Of a stretch of 64,000 bases of DNA, positions 10,411-17,718 are shown in pieces. The stretch is from NCBI RefSeq assembly GCF_002099195.1, contig NZ_NBYX01000001.1:620168-684167 (forward strand), written 5' to 3'. The notes beneath the pieces were generated by a model. It was not told the DNA's origin. It saw only the letters and a list, made by a program, of their open reading frames with translations, and did no database searches. Source of the DNA: Burkholderia puraquae (GTDB lineage Bacteria > Pseudomonadota > Gammaproteobacteria > Burkholderiales > Burkholderiaceae). Position 1 is the first letter of the stretch. The number at the start of each line of letters is the position of its first letter. The position numbers and the translations under genes were made by a program.

Positions 10411-11418
10411 TCAGCGCACGAGGAATCCGTAAGTGAGCGGATCGCGTTCGTCGACGATCCAGTTCGCGAACCCGCAGATATGCGCGCTGCCCTCCACTTC
10501 CGGAATCACGGCCGGGATGTCGCCGACCGTCGTTTCGCGCAGCACGCGCCCCTTGAAGACCGTGCCGACGATCGATTCGTTGACGAGCGTGTCGCCGGCC
10601 GCGAGCAGCCCGCGCTGGTAGAGCTGCGCGACGCGGCCGCCGGTGCCGGAGCCCGTCGGCGAGCGGTCGACCTCGCGATCCGCGAACACGCAGCAGTTTG
10701 CCTGCGTCGAGCCCGGGTGGCGCGGCGCGTTCGCGATGATCGTGCCGTAGATGTGATTGATTTCCGGAATCTCCGGATGCACGACCGGATACTTCGCGTT
10801 CGCGGCGGCCTTCACTTCCGCGCCGAAGCGAATCAGCTTTTCCACCGCCGCTTCGCGCACCGGCAGGTCGAACGGCGCACCGTCGACGTAGAAATAGAAC
10901 GCGCCGCCATAGGCGATGTCGCCCGTCACCGTGCCGAACGACGGTGTCTCGACCGACACGTCGCGCTGCCAGATGAACGACGGCACGTTGACGAAGCGCA
11001 CGGGCCCCGCATGCTCGCCGTCCCACTTGACGAACGCCTCGATGAAGCCGCACGGCGCGTCGATGCCGACCCGCGTTTCCGGCACCGTGCGCTGCACCCA
11101 GCCGAGCTCCACTGCCGCGGTCGACAGCGCAATCACGCCGTGTCCGCAATGGTCGCTGTAGCCTTCGTTGTGCACGAAGATCACGCCGAAATCGGCATCC
11201 GGCGAAACGGGCTCGGTCAGGTAGCCGCCGTACATGTCGGCGTGGCCGCGCGGTTCGAACATCAGCGCGCGGCGGATCTCGTCGGCGTGCTCCTTGAGCC
11301 ACGCGCGGCGCTGGACGATCGTGTCGCCGGCCGCGCGCGGCAGCCCGCTCGTGACGATGCGGAACGCTTCGCCGCCGGTATGGACTTCGACGGTGGAAAG
11401 GGATCGGGAAATTTTCAT
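10411..11418 (-). CDS. lhpH: trans-3-hydroxy-L-proline dehydratase (proline racemase family)
   Basis: A 335-residue proline racemase superfamily enzyme. The first catalytic Cys is present (residue 91 in SDHCGHG). At the second catalytic position the racemase/epimerase Cys is replaced by Thr 255 (RSPTGSGTGG). That substitution is the known mark of trans-3-hydroxy-L-proline dehydratases, which yield delta1-pyrroline-2-carboxylate. A pyrroline-2-carboxylate reductase homologue lies 2.3 kb away behind the same regulator, supporting the call. A 4-hydroxyproline epimerase would keep both Cys. It follows the Liv-type binding protein by 71 nt and is probably cotranscribed. Symbol assigned by analogy with described lhp genes. 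Confidence 0.87.
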   Translation of the reverse strand: MKISRSLSTVEVHTGGEAFRIVTSGLPRAAGDTIVQRRAWLKEHADEIRRALMFEPRGHADMYGGYLTEPVSPDADFGVIFVHNEGYSDHCGHGVIALSTAAVELGWVQRTVPETRVGIDAPCGFIEAFVKWDGEHAGPVRFVNVPSFIWQRDVSVETPSFGTVTGDIAYGGAFYFYVDGAPFDLPVREAAVEKLIRFGAEVKAAANAKYPVVHPEIPEINHIYGTIIANAPRHPGSTQANCCVFADREVDRSPTGSGTGGRVAQLYQRGLLAAGDTLVNESIVGTVFKGRVLRETTVGDIPAVIPEVEGSAHICGFANWIVDERDPLTYGFLVR

Positions 11419-11445
11419 GGTCGAGCGAAGGGGTTGAAACGAAGA

Positions 11446-11464
11446 ACGGCGGCCGCGCCGCCGT
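11446..11464 (-). terminator. Weak intercistronic hairpin
   Basis: Arms ACGGCGG (11446-11452) and CCGCCGT (11458-11464) around CCGCG, followed leftward by TTCTTCGTTT. It sits between the binding-protein gene and the dehydratase and could attenuate read-through, leaving the periplasmic protein more abundant. Confidence 0.5.
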
Positions 11465-11489
11465 CCGATGGCAGGTGAGCCGCTTACGC

Positions 11490-12611
11490 TTACTTCGCGT
11501 ACGGCTCCGGCAGGCCGTTGCGAATCACGTAGACGGACGTCGGTGCGCCCTTCAGGTCGCCGTTCGCATCGAACGAATAGGTGCCCGCGACGCCCTTGTA
11601 GTCCGACTTCGCGAGTTGCGCGATCAGCTTCGCCTTGTCGGTGGTCGTACCGGCCTTGACCATCGCGTCGGCGAGCAGCTTCATCCCGTCGTAGTAGTTC
11701 ACGCCGTAGACCTGCGTATCGGTGTGATACGTGTCGTGGTACTTCTTCAGGAATTCGCGGCCGGCCGCCGTCTTCTCGAGCGCGACGCCGCCCTGCGCGC
11801 AGTAGACGATCGACGCCGCGTCGCCCGCGACCTTGCCCATGTCGGCCGAGCAGATGCCGTCGCCGCCGAGCAGCTTCGCGCGCAGACCGCGCTGCTTCAT
11901 CTGCTTGGCCATCGGCGCACCCTGTGCCGCGTAGCCGCCGAGGAAGATCACGTCGGGGTTGCTGGCCTTGATCTTGGTGAGAATGCCGAGGAAATCGGTG
12001 GCCGACGAATTCGTGTATTCCTGGTCGACGATCTTGATCCCGTTCGCCTTCGCGACGTTCATGAACTGCTCGGCAACGCCCTGCCCGTAGGCGGTGCGAT
12101 CGTCGATCACGGCGGCGGTCTTGGCGTTCAGCGTCTTCGCAGCGAAGGTGGCCATCGTGCCGCCGAGCTGTTCGTCGCTCGCGCCGATCCGGAAGATGTT
12201 CTTGAAGCCCTGCTTCGTCAGCGCCGGGTTCGACGCGACCGGCAGCATCGGCACGCCGGCATTCGCGTACACGCGCGAGGCGGGGATCGCGACGCCGGAG
12301 TTGTACGGCCCGAGCACCGCGACCACGCCCTTGTCGACGAGATTCTGCGCGACCTGCACGCCGGCTTTCGGGTCGGCCTGGTCGTCGTCGGAAACCAGTT
12401 TGAACGTGACGGTCTTGCCGGCGACCTTGATGCCGGCCTTGTTGAGTTCGTCGACGGCAAGGCGCGCGCCGTTTTCATTGTCCTTGCCGTTCGCGGCCTG
12501 CGGGCCGGTGAGCGGCGCCGAATGGCCGATCATCACGACTTCCTGCGCGTGCGCGGAAGTCAGCGCGCCGGCGGCAATGGCCACCGAGAGCGCGGTAACG
12601 AGGTGTCGCAT
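11490..12611 (-). CDS. Branched-chain/polar amino-acid ABC transporter substrate-binding protein (LivK-like)
   Basis: A 373-residue periplasmic binding protein of the Leu/Ile/Val type with a signal peptide (residues 1-22, ending SAHA). The core VVMIGHSAPLTGPQAANGKDNENGA and the VAVLGPYNSGVAIPA segment are typical. The ATG at 12611 has GGAGAC upstream; an in-frame ATG 42 nt earlier lacks such a site. No permease or ATPase genes are adjacent, so it must use a Liv-type translocator encoded elsewhere. Between the FadR-type regulator and the 3-hydroxyproline dehydratase, it probably captures hydroxyproline or proline. Two strong dyads lie just upstream. Confidence 0.88.
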   Translation of the reverse strand: MRHLVTALSVAIAAGALTSAHAQEVVMIGHSAPLTGPQAANGKDNENGARLAVDELNKAGIKVAGKTVTFKLVSDDDQADPKAGVQVAQNLVDKGVVAVLGPYNSGVAIPASRVYANAGVPMLPVASNPALTKQGFKNIFRIGASDEQLGGTMATFAAKTLNAKTAAVIDDRTAYGQGVAEQFMNVAKANGIKIVDQEYTNSSATDFLGILTKIKASNPDVIFLGGYAAQGAPMAKQMKQRGLRAKLLGGDGICSADMGKVAGDAASIVYCAQGGVALEKTAAGREFLKKYHDTYHTDTQVYGVNYYDGMKLLADAMVKAGTTTDKAKLIAQLAKSDYKGVAGTYSFDANGDLKGAPTSVYVIRNGLPEPYAK

Positions 12612-12622
12612 GATGTCTCCTG

Positions 12623-12644
12623 ATTGGTTTTGTGTGAAACCAAT
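12623..12644. promoter_or_regulatory. Inverted repeat in the leader of the binding-protein gene
   Basis: Perfect 8-bp arms ATTGGTTT (12623-12630) and AAACCAAT (12637-12644) with 6-nt spacer, 12 nt upstream of the start codon. The TTGGT...ACCAA pattern suits a GntR/FadR-type operator; it could also form an RNA hairpin near the ribosome site. Confidence 0.55.
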
Positions 12645-12694
12645 GTAGGACACGTGTGGTCACCATGCAAGCAATTTCAAAATAAAATCTTCGA

Positions 12695-12718
12695 TTCTGG
12701 TCAATTTTCAGACCAGAA
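12695..12718. promoter_or_regulatory. Inverted repeat between gntR stop and the binding-protein gene
   Basis: Perfect arms TTCTGGTC (12695-12702) and GACCAGAA (12711-12718) with 8-nt spacer. It lies 15 nt past the regulator stop. Read leftward it is followed by TCGAAGATTTTATTTT, so it may terminate gntR, but it also carries a TGGT...ACCA core like the dyad at 12623, so it could be an operator. Confidence 0.55.
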
Positions 12719-12732
12719 CGAGCCTGGCGCCG

Positions 12733-13470
12733 TCATTTCGGCGTGATGTCGCGCCGCACGCGACGGATGTGCTGCTCGACATAGAACGCCGCCGCGTCGG
12801 CATCGCCCGACACGATCGCCTCGTAGATCAGCCGGTGTTCGGACACGTAGAGCCGGATCCGGCCCGCGTCGTAGATACCGTCGTCCTTCAGTCGCTTCCA
12901 CAGCGGCTGGTCCATCGTCTTCGCGACTTCGTCCGCGATCTTCACGATCAGCGCGTCGCCGGTCATCAGCGCGAGCTGCCGGTGGAACAGCCGGTCGCTT
13001 TCGTTCCACAGCGCGCGCTGATGCGGATCGTCGACGTCGGAAATGGTTTCCATCTGGGCCAGATAGCGTTCGGCGCCGGGATCGGCTCGGCCGTGCGCGG
13101 CCGCGAGTCGCGCAATCGCCGGCTCCAGGATCAACCGCACGTCGAGCGTCGACGTCGGGCTGAAATCGGCTTCGGACGCCTTGTGCATGTCGCCGCGCTG
13201 CGCGAGCACGTCGAGCGGCGACGCGACGACATAGGTGCCCGAATTGCGCTTCGTGAACACGAGCCCCTCGTTCTGCAGCGCGCCGAGCGCTTCACGCACG
13301 GCCGGCCGGCCGACCTGGAACAGCCCCGCAAGCTCGCGCTCGGACGGCAGCCGCGACTCCGCGGCATAGCGCCCCGCGCGGATCTCGTCACGGATCTTCT
13401 CGGCGACCTGCTCGTAGATCTGCAGCGGCCTGAAACCGCCTTCGAGTGTGTCGGGACGCGCGGACATCAT
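12733..13470 (-). CDS. FadR-subfamily GntR transcriptional regulator
   Basis: A 245-residue regulator with an N-terminal winged helix (about 14-75, LPSERELAGLFQVGRPAVREALGALQNEGLV) and an all-helical FCD ligand domain from about residue 90. The family usually represses adjacent catabolic genes until a pathway acid binds. It lies between the 3-hydroxyproline uptake/dehydratase genes and the divergent pyrroline-2-carboxylate reductase, so it is the probable pathway regulator. Ligand could be trans-3-hydroxyproline or the imine product (inference). Confidence 0.9.
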   Translation of the reverse strand: MMSARPDTLEGGFRPLQIYEQVAEKIRDEIRAGRYAAESRLPSERELAGLFQVGRPAVREALGALQNEGLVFTKRNSGTYVVASPLDVLAQRGDMHKASEADFSPTSTLDVRLILEPAIARLAAAHGRADPGAERYLAQMETISDVDDPHQRALWNESDRLFHRQLALMTGDALIVKIADEVAKTMDQPLWKRLKDDGIYDAGRIRLYVSEHRLIYEAIVSGDADAAAFYVEQHIRRVRRDITPK

Positions 13471-13625
13471 CGTATGGCTCCTGCCCGGTCGCGGGCGTGA
13501 ATCTGGAATGGGTTCGCACTATACCGGAGCGCGCCGGCATCGCGGCCCCGGCGCCTCTTCTGGACAGATATTAGAACCAAAACCGGCAACACGCTTTATT
13601 TTCTGGGTGGCGGGTGGGCCAGAAA

Positions 13626-13645
13626 GTGGTATAAATTTGATCCAC
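13626..13645. promoter_or_regulatory. Candidate FadR-type operator in the divergent promoter
   Basis: GTGGTATAAATTTGATCCAC has symmetric arms GTGG/CCAC around an AAATTT centre. It sits between the regulator start (13470) and the reductase start (13745), where a divergent operator is expected. The TATAAAT within it could be a -10 region. Confidence 0.45.
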
Positions 13646-13744
13646 ACTGCCCTGTGTCACGGTATCCGGCAGCCCCGTGGCGGGCGCGGCATGCGCCCGT
13701 CGTCCACGCTCACCGACGCATACGACGTACACGAGACGTACACG

Positions 13745-14680
13745 ATGACCGCTCTTTCCCCGATTCCCGTTTTCGATGCGGCCGACACGGCCGCGCTGCT
13801 CGACTACCCGGCGCTGCTTGCCACGCTCAGGCAAGCCGTCGCCGACTATGCGGCGGGCGAGATCGTCAGCCCCGAGCGCCTGGTCGTCCCGCTGCAGGCC
13901 GGCGGCGTGATGCTGTCGATGCCGTCGAGCGCGCGCGACCTCGCGACCCACAAGCTCGTGAACGTGTGCCCGGGCAACGGCGCGCGCGGGCTGCCGACGA
14001 TCCTCGGACAGGTAACCGCGTACGACGCGACCACCGGCGAGATGCGCTTCGCGCTCGACGGCCCGACGGTCACCGGCCGCCGTACGGCGGCCATCACAGC
14101 GCTCGGCATCCAGGCGCTGCATGGCGCCGCGCCACGCGACATCCTGCTGATCGGCACCGGCAAGCAGGCGGCCAATCACGCGGAAGCGCTCGCGGCGATC
14201 TTTCCCGAAGCACGCCTCCACGTGCGCGGCACGAGCACCGGCAGCGCGGCTGCATTCTGTGCCGCACACCACACGCACGCGCCGCGTCTCGTGCCGCTCG
14301 ACGGCGACGCGATTCCCGATGCGATCGATGTCGTCGTGACGCTCACGACGAGCCGCACGCCCGTCTATCGCGAAGCCGCGCGCGAAGGCCGGCTCGTGGT
14401 CGGCGTCGGCGCATTCACCGCGGACGCGGCCGAGATCGATGCGAGCACGGTGCGCGCCAGCCGGCTGGTCGTCGACGATCCGGCCGGCGCGCGCCACGAA
14501 GCCGGCGACCTGATCGTCGCGCAGGTCGACTGGCAACACGTCGCGTCGCTCGCCGACGTGCTGGGCGGCGCATTCGACCGCAGCGGGCCGCTGCTGTTCA
14601 AGAGCGTCGGCTGTGCCGCGTGGGACCTGGCCGCGTGCCGCACCGCGCGCGATGCGCTGGACGCACGCCGGGCCGGCTGA
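13745..14680 (+). CDS. lhpI: Ornithine cyclodeaminase family: delta1-pyrroline-2-carboxylate reductase
   Basis: A 311-residue ornithine cyclodeaminase/mu-crystallin family enzyme with the NAD(P)-binding motif ILLIGTGKQA, the THKLVNVCPGN substrate-site segment and DLIVAQVDW. Members next to trans-3-hydroxyproline dehydratase reduce delta1-pyrroline-2-carboxylate to L-proline with NAD(P)H. It is divergent from the FadR-type regulator and completes a two-step route from trans-3-hydroxy-L-proline to L-proline. True ornithine cyclodeaminase activity cannot be excluded by sequence alone. The ATG at 13745 is preferred; longer in-frame starts run into the promoter region. Confidence 0.82.
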   Translation: MTALSPIPVFDAADTAALLDYPALLATLRQAVADYAAGEIVSPERLVVPLQAGGVMLSMPSSARDLATHKLVNVCPGNGARGLPTILGQVTAYDATTGEMRFALDGPTVTGRRTAAITALGIQALHGAAPRDILLIGTGKQAANHAEALAAIFPEARLHVRGTSTGSAAAFCAAHHTHAPRLVPLDGDAIPDAIDVVVTLTTSRTPVYREAAREGRLVVGVGAFTADAAEIDASTVRASRLVVDDPAGARHEAGDLIVAQVDWQHVASLADVLGGAFDRSGPLLFKSVGCAAWDLAACRTARDALDARRAG

Positions 14681-14750
14681 TCCAGCCGCCCGGCCCGCCT
14701 GCCGCGCACGCGGCACGTCACACCGAGGCCGATCCGGCGGTTTCCCGTAC

Positions 14751-14776
14751 GCGTTGTAGGAATCGCCCTACAACGC
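14751..14776. promoter_or_regulatory. Perfect 10-bp inverted repeat upstream of the receiver gene
   Basis: Arms GCGTTGTAGG (14751-14760) and CCTACAACGC (14767-14776), spacer AATCGC, 72 nt before the receiver-only gene and 71 nt past the reductase stop. No T-run follows, so an operator is more likely than a terminator. A further CCTACA lies at 14788. Confidence 0.5.
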
Positions 14777-14847
14777 GTCGCAGCGGCCTACATCAACTTC
14801 CAATTCGGCCGATTTCATTTTCGGCGGCGCAACACGATACTGCCGGC

Positions 14848-15252
14848 ATGAATGCCAGCCAGTTACCCGCCGCGCTCCGGGTGTTTCTCGTCGATCACGC
14901 CGTCGCCGTCCGGCAGCGGATCGCGCTGCTCGTCGGCGCGATCCGCGGCGTCGCCGTCGTGGGCGAGGCGGAAGACGGCCAGGACGCATGGACGCACATC
15001 CGCAGCAGCCAGGCGGACGTGGTGATCGTCGACCTGCGGCTGGCGGACGGCAGCGGCCTCGACCTGATCGGGATGCTGTCGAAGGCCGCGCCGCGCATCG
15101 TCACGATCGTGCTGACGAATCACTCGGCGCCGGCATTCAGAGAGGCATGCGCGTCGGCCGGAGCCGACTACTTCTTCGACAAGACCGTCGAATTCGACGC
15201 TGCATGCCGTGTCATCGAATCCCTGGTGCACGCTCGCGCGCACCGCCCCTGA
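14848..15252 (+). CDS. Receiver-only response regulator (CheY-like)
   Basis: A 134-residue protein made of a single receiver domain, with the phospho-acceptor Asp 62 in VVIVDLRLADGSG and the conserved Lys in YFFDKTVEF. There is no output domain. One of the N-terminal acidic pair is replaced (FLVDHA), so phosphorylation chemistry may be altered. It lies 16 nt upstream of an FNR-type regulator and is almost certainly cotranscribed with it, suggesting that a phosphorelay and oxygen sensing are linked. The partner kinase is not here. Confidence 0.88.
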   Translation: MNASQLPAALRVFLVDHAVAVRQRIALLVGAIRGVAVVGEAEDGQDAWTHIRSSQADVVIVDLRLADGSGLDLIGMLSKAAPRIVTIVLTNHSAPAFREACASAGADYFFDKTVEFDAACRVIESLVHARAHRP

Positions 15253-15268
15253 CGAGCCGGAGTGACTC

Positions 15269-16048
15269 ATGTCCACAGCCACCGCCTGCGCCGCCGACGT
15301 ATCCATCACGCCCCGGCCGACGCTTCCGCTTCGCGCGGTCACGCGCGCCGACGCCACCAAGCATCCCGCCGCGCGCTGCTCGGTCTGCGCGATGCGCTCG
15401 ATGTGCCTGCCGCCGCACCTGACCGCGGCCGAATACGGCCGCCTCGACGCAATCATCTGCACGACCCGGCAGGTGCGCCAGGGCGACGCGCTGTTCCGCA
15501 CCGACGATCCGTTCCAGAGCATCTATGCGGTACGCGCCGGTTCGTTCAAGACGGTGATGATGCATCGCGACGGCCGCGAGCACGTGACGGGCTTCCAGAT
15601 TGCCGGTGAAACGCTCGGGATGGACGGCATCGGCGGCGGCCAGCACTGCTGCGACGCGATCGCGCTCGAAGACAGCGTCGTGTGCATCATCCCGTTCGGC
15701 GCGCTCGAAGCGGCATGCCGCGAGATCAAGCCGATGCAGCACTTCCTCTACCAGATGCTGAGCAGCGAGATCGTCCGCGAATCGAGCCAGATGCTGTTGC
15801 TCGGCACAATGTCGGCCGAGCAACGCGTCGCGCATTTCCTGCTGAACCTGTCGTCGCGCTTCGAGGCGCGCGGCTATTCGGCGACGGAATTCAACCTGCG
15901 GATGACGCGCGAGGAAATCGGCTGCTATCTCGGGATGAAGCTCGAAACCGTGAGCCGGATGTTCTCGCGGCTCCATCGCGAAGCGGTGGTTGAAACGCGC
16001 GGCAAGCGCGTGCGCATCATCGACTCGCAAGCGCTCGCACGGGTCTGA
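15269..16048 (+). CDS. FNR/CRP-family oxygen-responsive transcriptional regulator
   Basis: A 259-residue Crp/Fnr protein. N-terminal cysteines at 37, 40 and 46 (CSVCAMRSMC) plus Cys at 127/128 (GQHCC) match the four ligands of the oxygen-labile 4Fe-4S cluster of true FNR. The cyclic-nucleotide-like beta barrel spans about 55-165 and the winged helix about 195-250. The recognition helix LETVSRMFSRL keeps the E..SR contacts that read TTGAT-type half sites. It is therefore predicted to switch genes on at low oxygen. A matching dyad lies in front of the nearby DUF1488 gene. Confidence 0.93.
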   Translation: MSTATACAADVSITPRPTLPLRAVTRADATKHPAARCSVCAMRSMCLPPHLTAAEYGRLDAIICTTRQVRQGDALFRTDDPFQSIYAVRAGSFKTVMMHRDGREHVTGFQIAGETLGMDGIGGGQHCCDAIALEDSVVCIIPFGALEAACREIKPMQHFLYQMLSSEIVRESSQMLLLGTMSAEQRVAHFLLNLSSRFEARGYSATEFNLRMTREEIGCYLGMKLETVSRMFSRLHREAVVETRGKRVRIIDSQALARV

Positions 16049-16108
16049 CAGACCCAGACCAGGACCAGGACGACGCCCGGCGGCCCGCGCGGCTTCGCGC
16101 GCAATGCA

Positions 16109-16459
16109 TCATTGCACGGCGCCGCCGGCCGCCGCGTCGCGCAGCCCCACCCTTGCACCGCCCGCCTGGCACACGATCAGTGCCTGTTCGGCCTGTGTGA
16201 ACGCGCGGCGCAGCGTGTCGTCCATGTCGTCGCCGACACACGGCGGCAGCGGCCAGAGCGCCGTGTCGTGCATCACGAGGTCGAGCCGCACGTCGTACCG
16301 GCGTGCGCCATCGGCGGCGGCACGCGATTCGATGGCGAGGTGGCAACCGGCGATCAACGCGCGAAACCGTTCGAGCCGCACCAGCTGCGCGCCGGCTTCG
16401 GCTTCGACCGCGGCGGAACCCGCGAATCCATGGCAGGCGATCTGCATGCCCACGCCCAT
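16109..16459 (-). CDS. Ribosome hibernation promoting factor-like protein (HPF/RaiA family)
   Basis: A 116-residue protein with the HPF/RaiA layout: an N-terminal strand region, VRLERFRALIAGCHLAIESRAA, a strand YDVRLDLVMHD and a final helix DDTLRRAFTQAEQAL. Members bind the 30S decoding centre and idle ribosomes in stasis. It is divergent enough from the housekeeping type that a specialised paralogue is likely. GGAG lies about 8 nt before the ATG. It is the last gene of a leftward set including DUF1488 behind an FNR-like site, consistent with low-oxygen dormancy. Family call is by pattern and moderately sure. Confidence 0.68.
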   Translation of the reverse strand: MGVGMQIACHGFAGSAAVEAEAGAQLVRLERFRALIAGCHLAIESRAAADGARRYDVRLDLVMHDTALWPLPPCVGDDMDDTLRRAFTQAEQALIVCQAGGARVGLRDAAAGGAVQ

Positions 16460-16587
16460 GTCGTGTCTCCTGACGGGGCCGCCCGCTCGTCGACCGCCTT
16501 GCAAATGCCGCCCGCACCAAAACGCGGCGGCACGTGTTACCCGTGGCGCGGCGCGATTTCTTCGATCGCTGCCGGGCCGATAGTCTG

Positions 16588-16609
16588 CCCGCGCCTTCGT
16601 CGGCGCGGG
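16588..16609 (-). terminator. GC-rich hairpin after the 79-residue gene
   Basis: Perfect 8-bp arms CCCGCGCC (16588-16595) and GGCGCGGG (16602-16609), loop TTCGTC, starting 6 nt past the stop of the 79-residue gene. There is no T-run, so it may only partly terminate or may stabilise the transcript end. Confidence 0.4.
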
Positions 16610-16614
16610 ATCGT

Positions 16615-16854
16615 TCATACGTTGAAGGTCTGCGACGTCTTCATCTCGATCCATGTCATGCCTGCCCGCAGCCCTTCGATCATCGCCTCGCGCTCGGTCG
16701 GATACGCATGGCTGTGTTCGAACGTGTGATGAAAACGCGCGGCACCGGTGCCATGCTCGACCGACACGCGGCAGCGGAATTCGCCCGATTCGCACGGGCG
16801 CGTCTCGACTTCGACGGACCAGTCGCGTTCGTGAATGTTGCCCTGCAGTGACAT
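16615..16854 (-). CDS. Uncharacterised 79-residue protein
   Basis: A small acidic-aromatic protein beginning MSLQGNIHERDWSVEVETRP, with no signal peptide or membrane segment. A His-rich stretch (FHHTFEHSHAY) could bind metal. I do not recognise the family. It starts 16 nt after the DUF1488 stop, indicating cotranscription, and shares the FNR-like promoter. The start is supported by GGAGGGTG just upstream. Confidence 0.7.
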   Translation of the reverse strand: MSLQGNIHERDWSVEVETRPCESGEFRCRVSVEHGTGAARFHHTFEHSHAYPTEREAMIEGLRAGMTWIEMKTSQTFNV

Positions 16855-16870
16855 GCACCCTCCTGCGGTA

Positions 16871-17146
16871 TCAGTCTTCGAGCCGGAAGTGGCCGCTGTG
16901 CAGCAGCACCGGCCGGCCGCCGATTTCCTCGAGCATGCGTCGCGCCATCGCCTCGATCGCCGACCGGTGCGCGTCGAACGCAGCCAGCAGGTCGCGTTCG
17001 AGCAGCGACGGCGCGCCGAAATGATCTTCCAGCGCCTCGGCCGTGACCGCGCACTGTACGCAACGCCCGTCGACCAGTGCCGAAAACGCCACGACCAGGT
17101 CGCGTGCGCAATATTCGGGTGGTTCCGGCGGGAAGGCAATCTGCAT
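16871..17146 (-). CDS. DUF1488 protein
   Basis: A 91-residue protein matching DUF1488 (start MQIAFPPEPPEY, then LVVAFSALVDGRCVQCAVTAEALEDHFG and a helical C-terminus). Function unknown; cytoplasmic, with a Cys-x-x-Cys. The ATG at 17146 with AGGCGG ahead gives the usual family N-terminus; an ATG at 17161 with GGAG is the alternative. It is the first gene of a leftward unit and lies 66 nt from a TTGAC-N4-GTCAA dyad with a properly spaced -10 box. Confidence 0.78.
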   Translation of the reverse strand: MQIAFPPEPPEYCARDLVVAFSALVDGRCVQCAVTAEALEDHFGAPSLLERDLLAAFDAHRSAIEAMARRMLEEIGGRPVLLHSGHFRLED

Positions 17147-17184
17147 CTGTCCGCCTGTCATCGTCGTGATCGCTCCATGACAAG

Positions 17185-17225
17185 AGCATAGTGGCGCGCG
17201 CGCCCGCACGCTTGACCCACGTCAA
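17185..17225 (-). promoter_or_regulatory. FNR-like class II promoter
   Basis: The dyad TTGAC-N4-GTCAA (17212-17225) resembles the FNR/ANR consensus TTGAT-N4-ATCAA. Read leftward, 21 nt separate it from TATGCT (17190-17185), a -10-like hexamer. This matches activator spacing centred about 41 nt before a start near 17178. No -35 hexamer is needed for such promoters. It would drive DUF1488, the 79-residue gene and possibly the HPF-like gene, with the FNR homologue only 1.2 kb away. Confidence 0.6.
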
Positions 17226-17299
17226 CCGGTTCGCTGCGCCGCACGATGACGGCGCGGCAGCGCGCCGGCGTGGCTGCGCGGCGCCGCTTCAGCCCGCTT

Positions 17300-17698
17300 T
17301 CAGCCCGCGTCGGGCTCGATCGCCGCGCCGCGCGCCGCAAGCAGCTCGCGCAGCACGCTGCGGTGGCAATGGCGTTCGTCGTCGCAATAGCAGCCGATCG
17401 AGAACGCGGTGGTCGCCGACAGCGCGGCCAGCAGGTCCAGCACCTTCGGCGCATCGCCATGCGCCATCTCCGCGCGGAAATGGCGCTTGAACGCGTTCCA
17501 TTCTGCATCGGTTTCGGCGGCCTGCGCCTGCGCGACGAGTTCCGGGCTCGGCGACAGCGTCGGCAACCATACATCATAGTAGTTGCGCGACGCGAATTCC
17601 GCCTTCGGCACGCCGCGCGGCGGCCGCCGCACCGTTCCGATCCGCAGGCCCTCGCCAGCCGCGCGCGGCGTGCCGAGCTGGATGATCCGGATGCCCAT
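17300..17698 (-). CDS. DUF488 protein
   Basis: A 132-residue DUF488 protein with the family motif at its C-terminal half (GCYCDDERHCHRSVLRELL), the Cys/His pattern conserved in the family. The N-terminus MGIRIIQLGTPRAAGEGLRIGTVRRPPRGV is also typical. Cytoplasmic; function unproven. It is transcribed leftward, next to but probably separate from the DUF1488 unit because the FNR-like promoter lies between them. A perfect dyad lies 21 nt upstream of its start. Confidence 0.85.
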   Translation of the reverse strand: MGIRIIQLGTPRAAGEGLRIGTVRRPPRGVPKAEFASRNYYDVWLPTLSPSPELVAQAQAAETDAEWNAFKRHFRAEMAHGDAPKVLDLLAALSATTAFSIGCYCDDERHCHRSVLRELLAARGAAIEPDAG

Positions 17699-17718
17699 GT
17701 CGCTCCCTTTCGTGTGGC

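Noticed and set aside
7661..11302. A 1213-codon leftward frame suggesting a dehydratase-PBP1A fusion
   Set aside because: The N-terminal third is an off-frame shadow of the dehydratase gene, and a strong terminator lies between the genes.
12301..13745. Missing Liv permease/ATPase genes hidden near the binding protein
   Set aside because: All coding capacity between the binding protein and the reductase is taken by the FadR-type regulator; no transporter frame exists.
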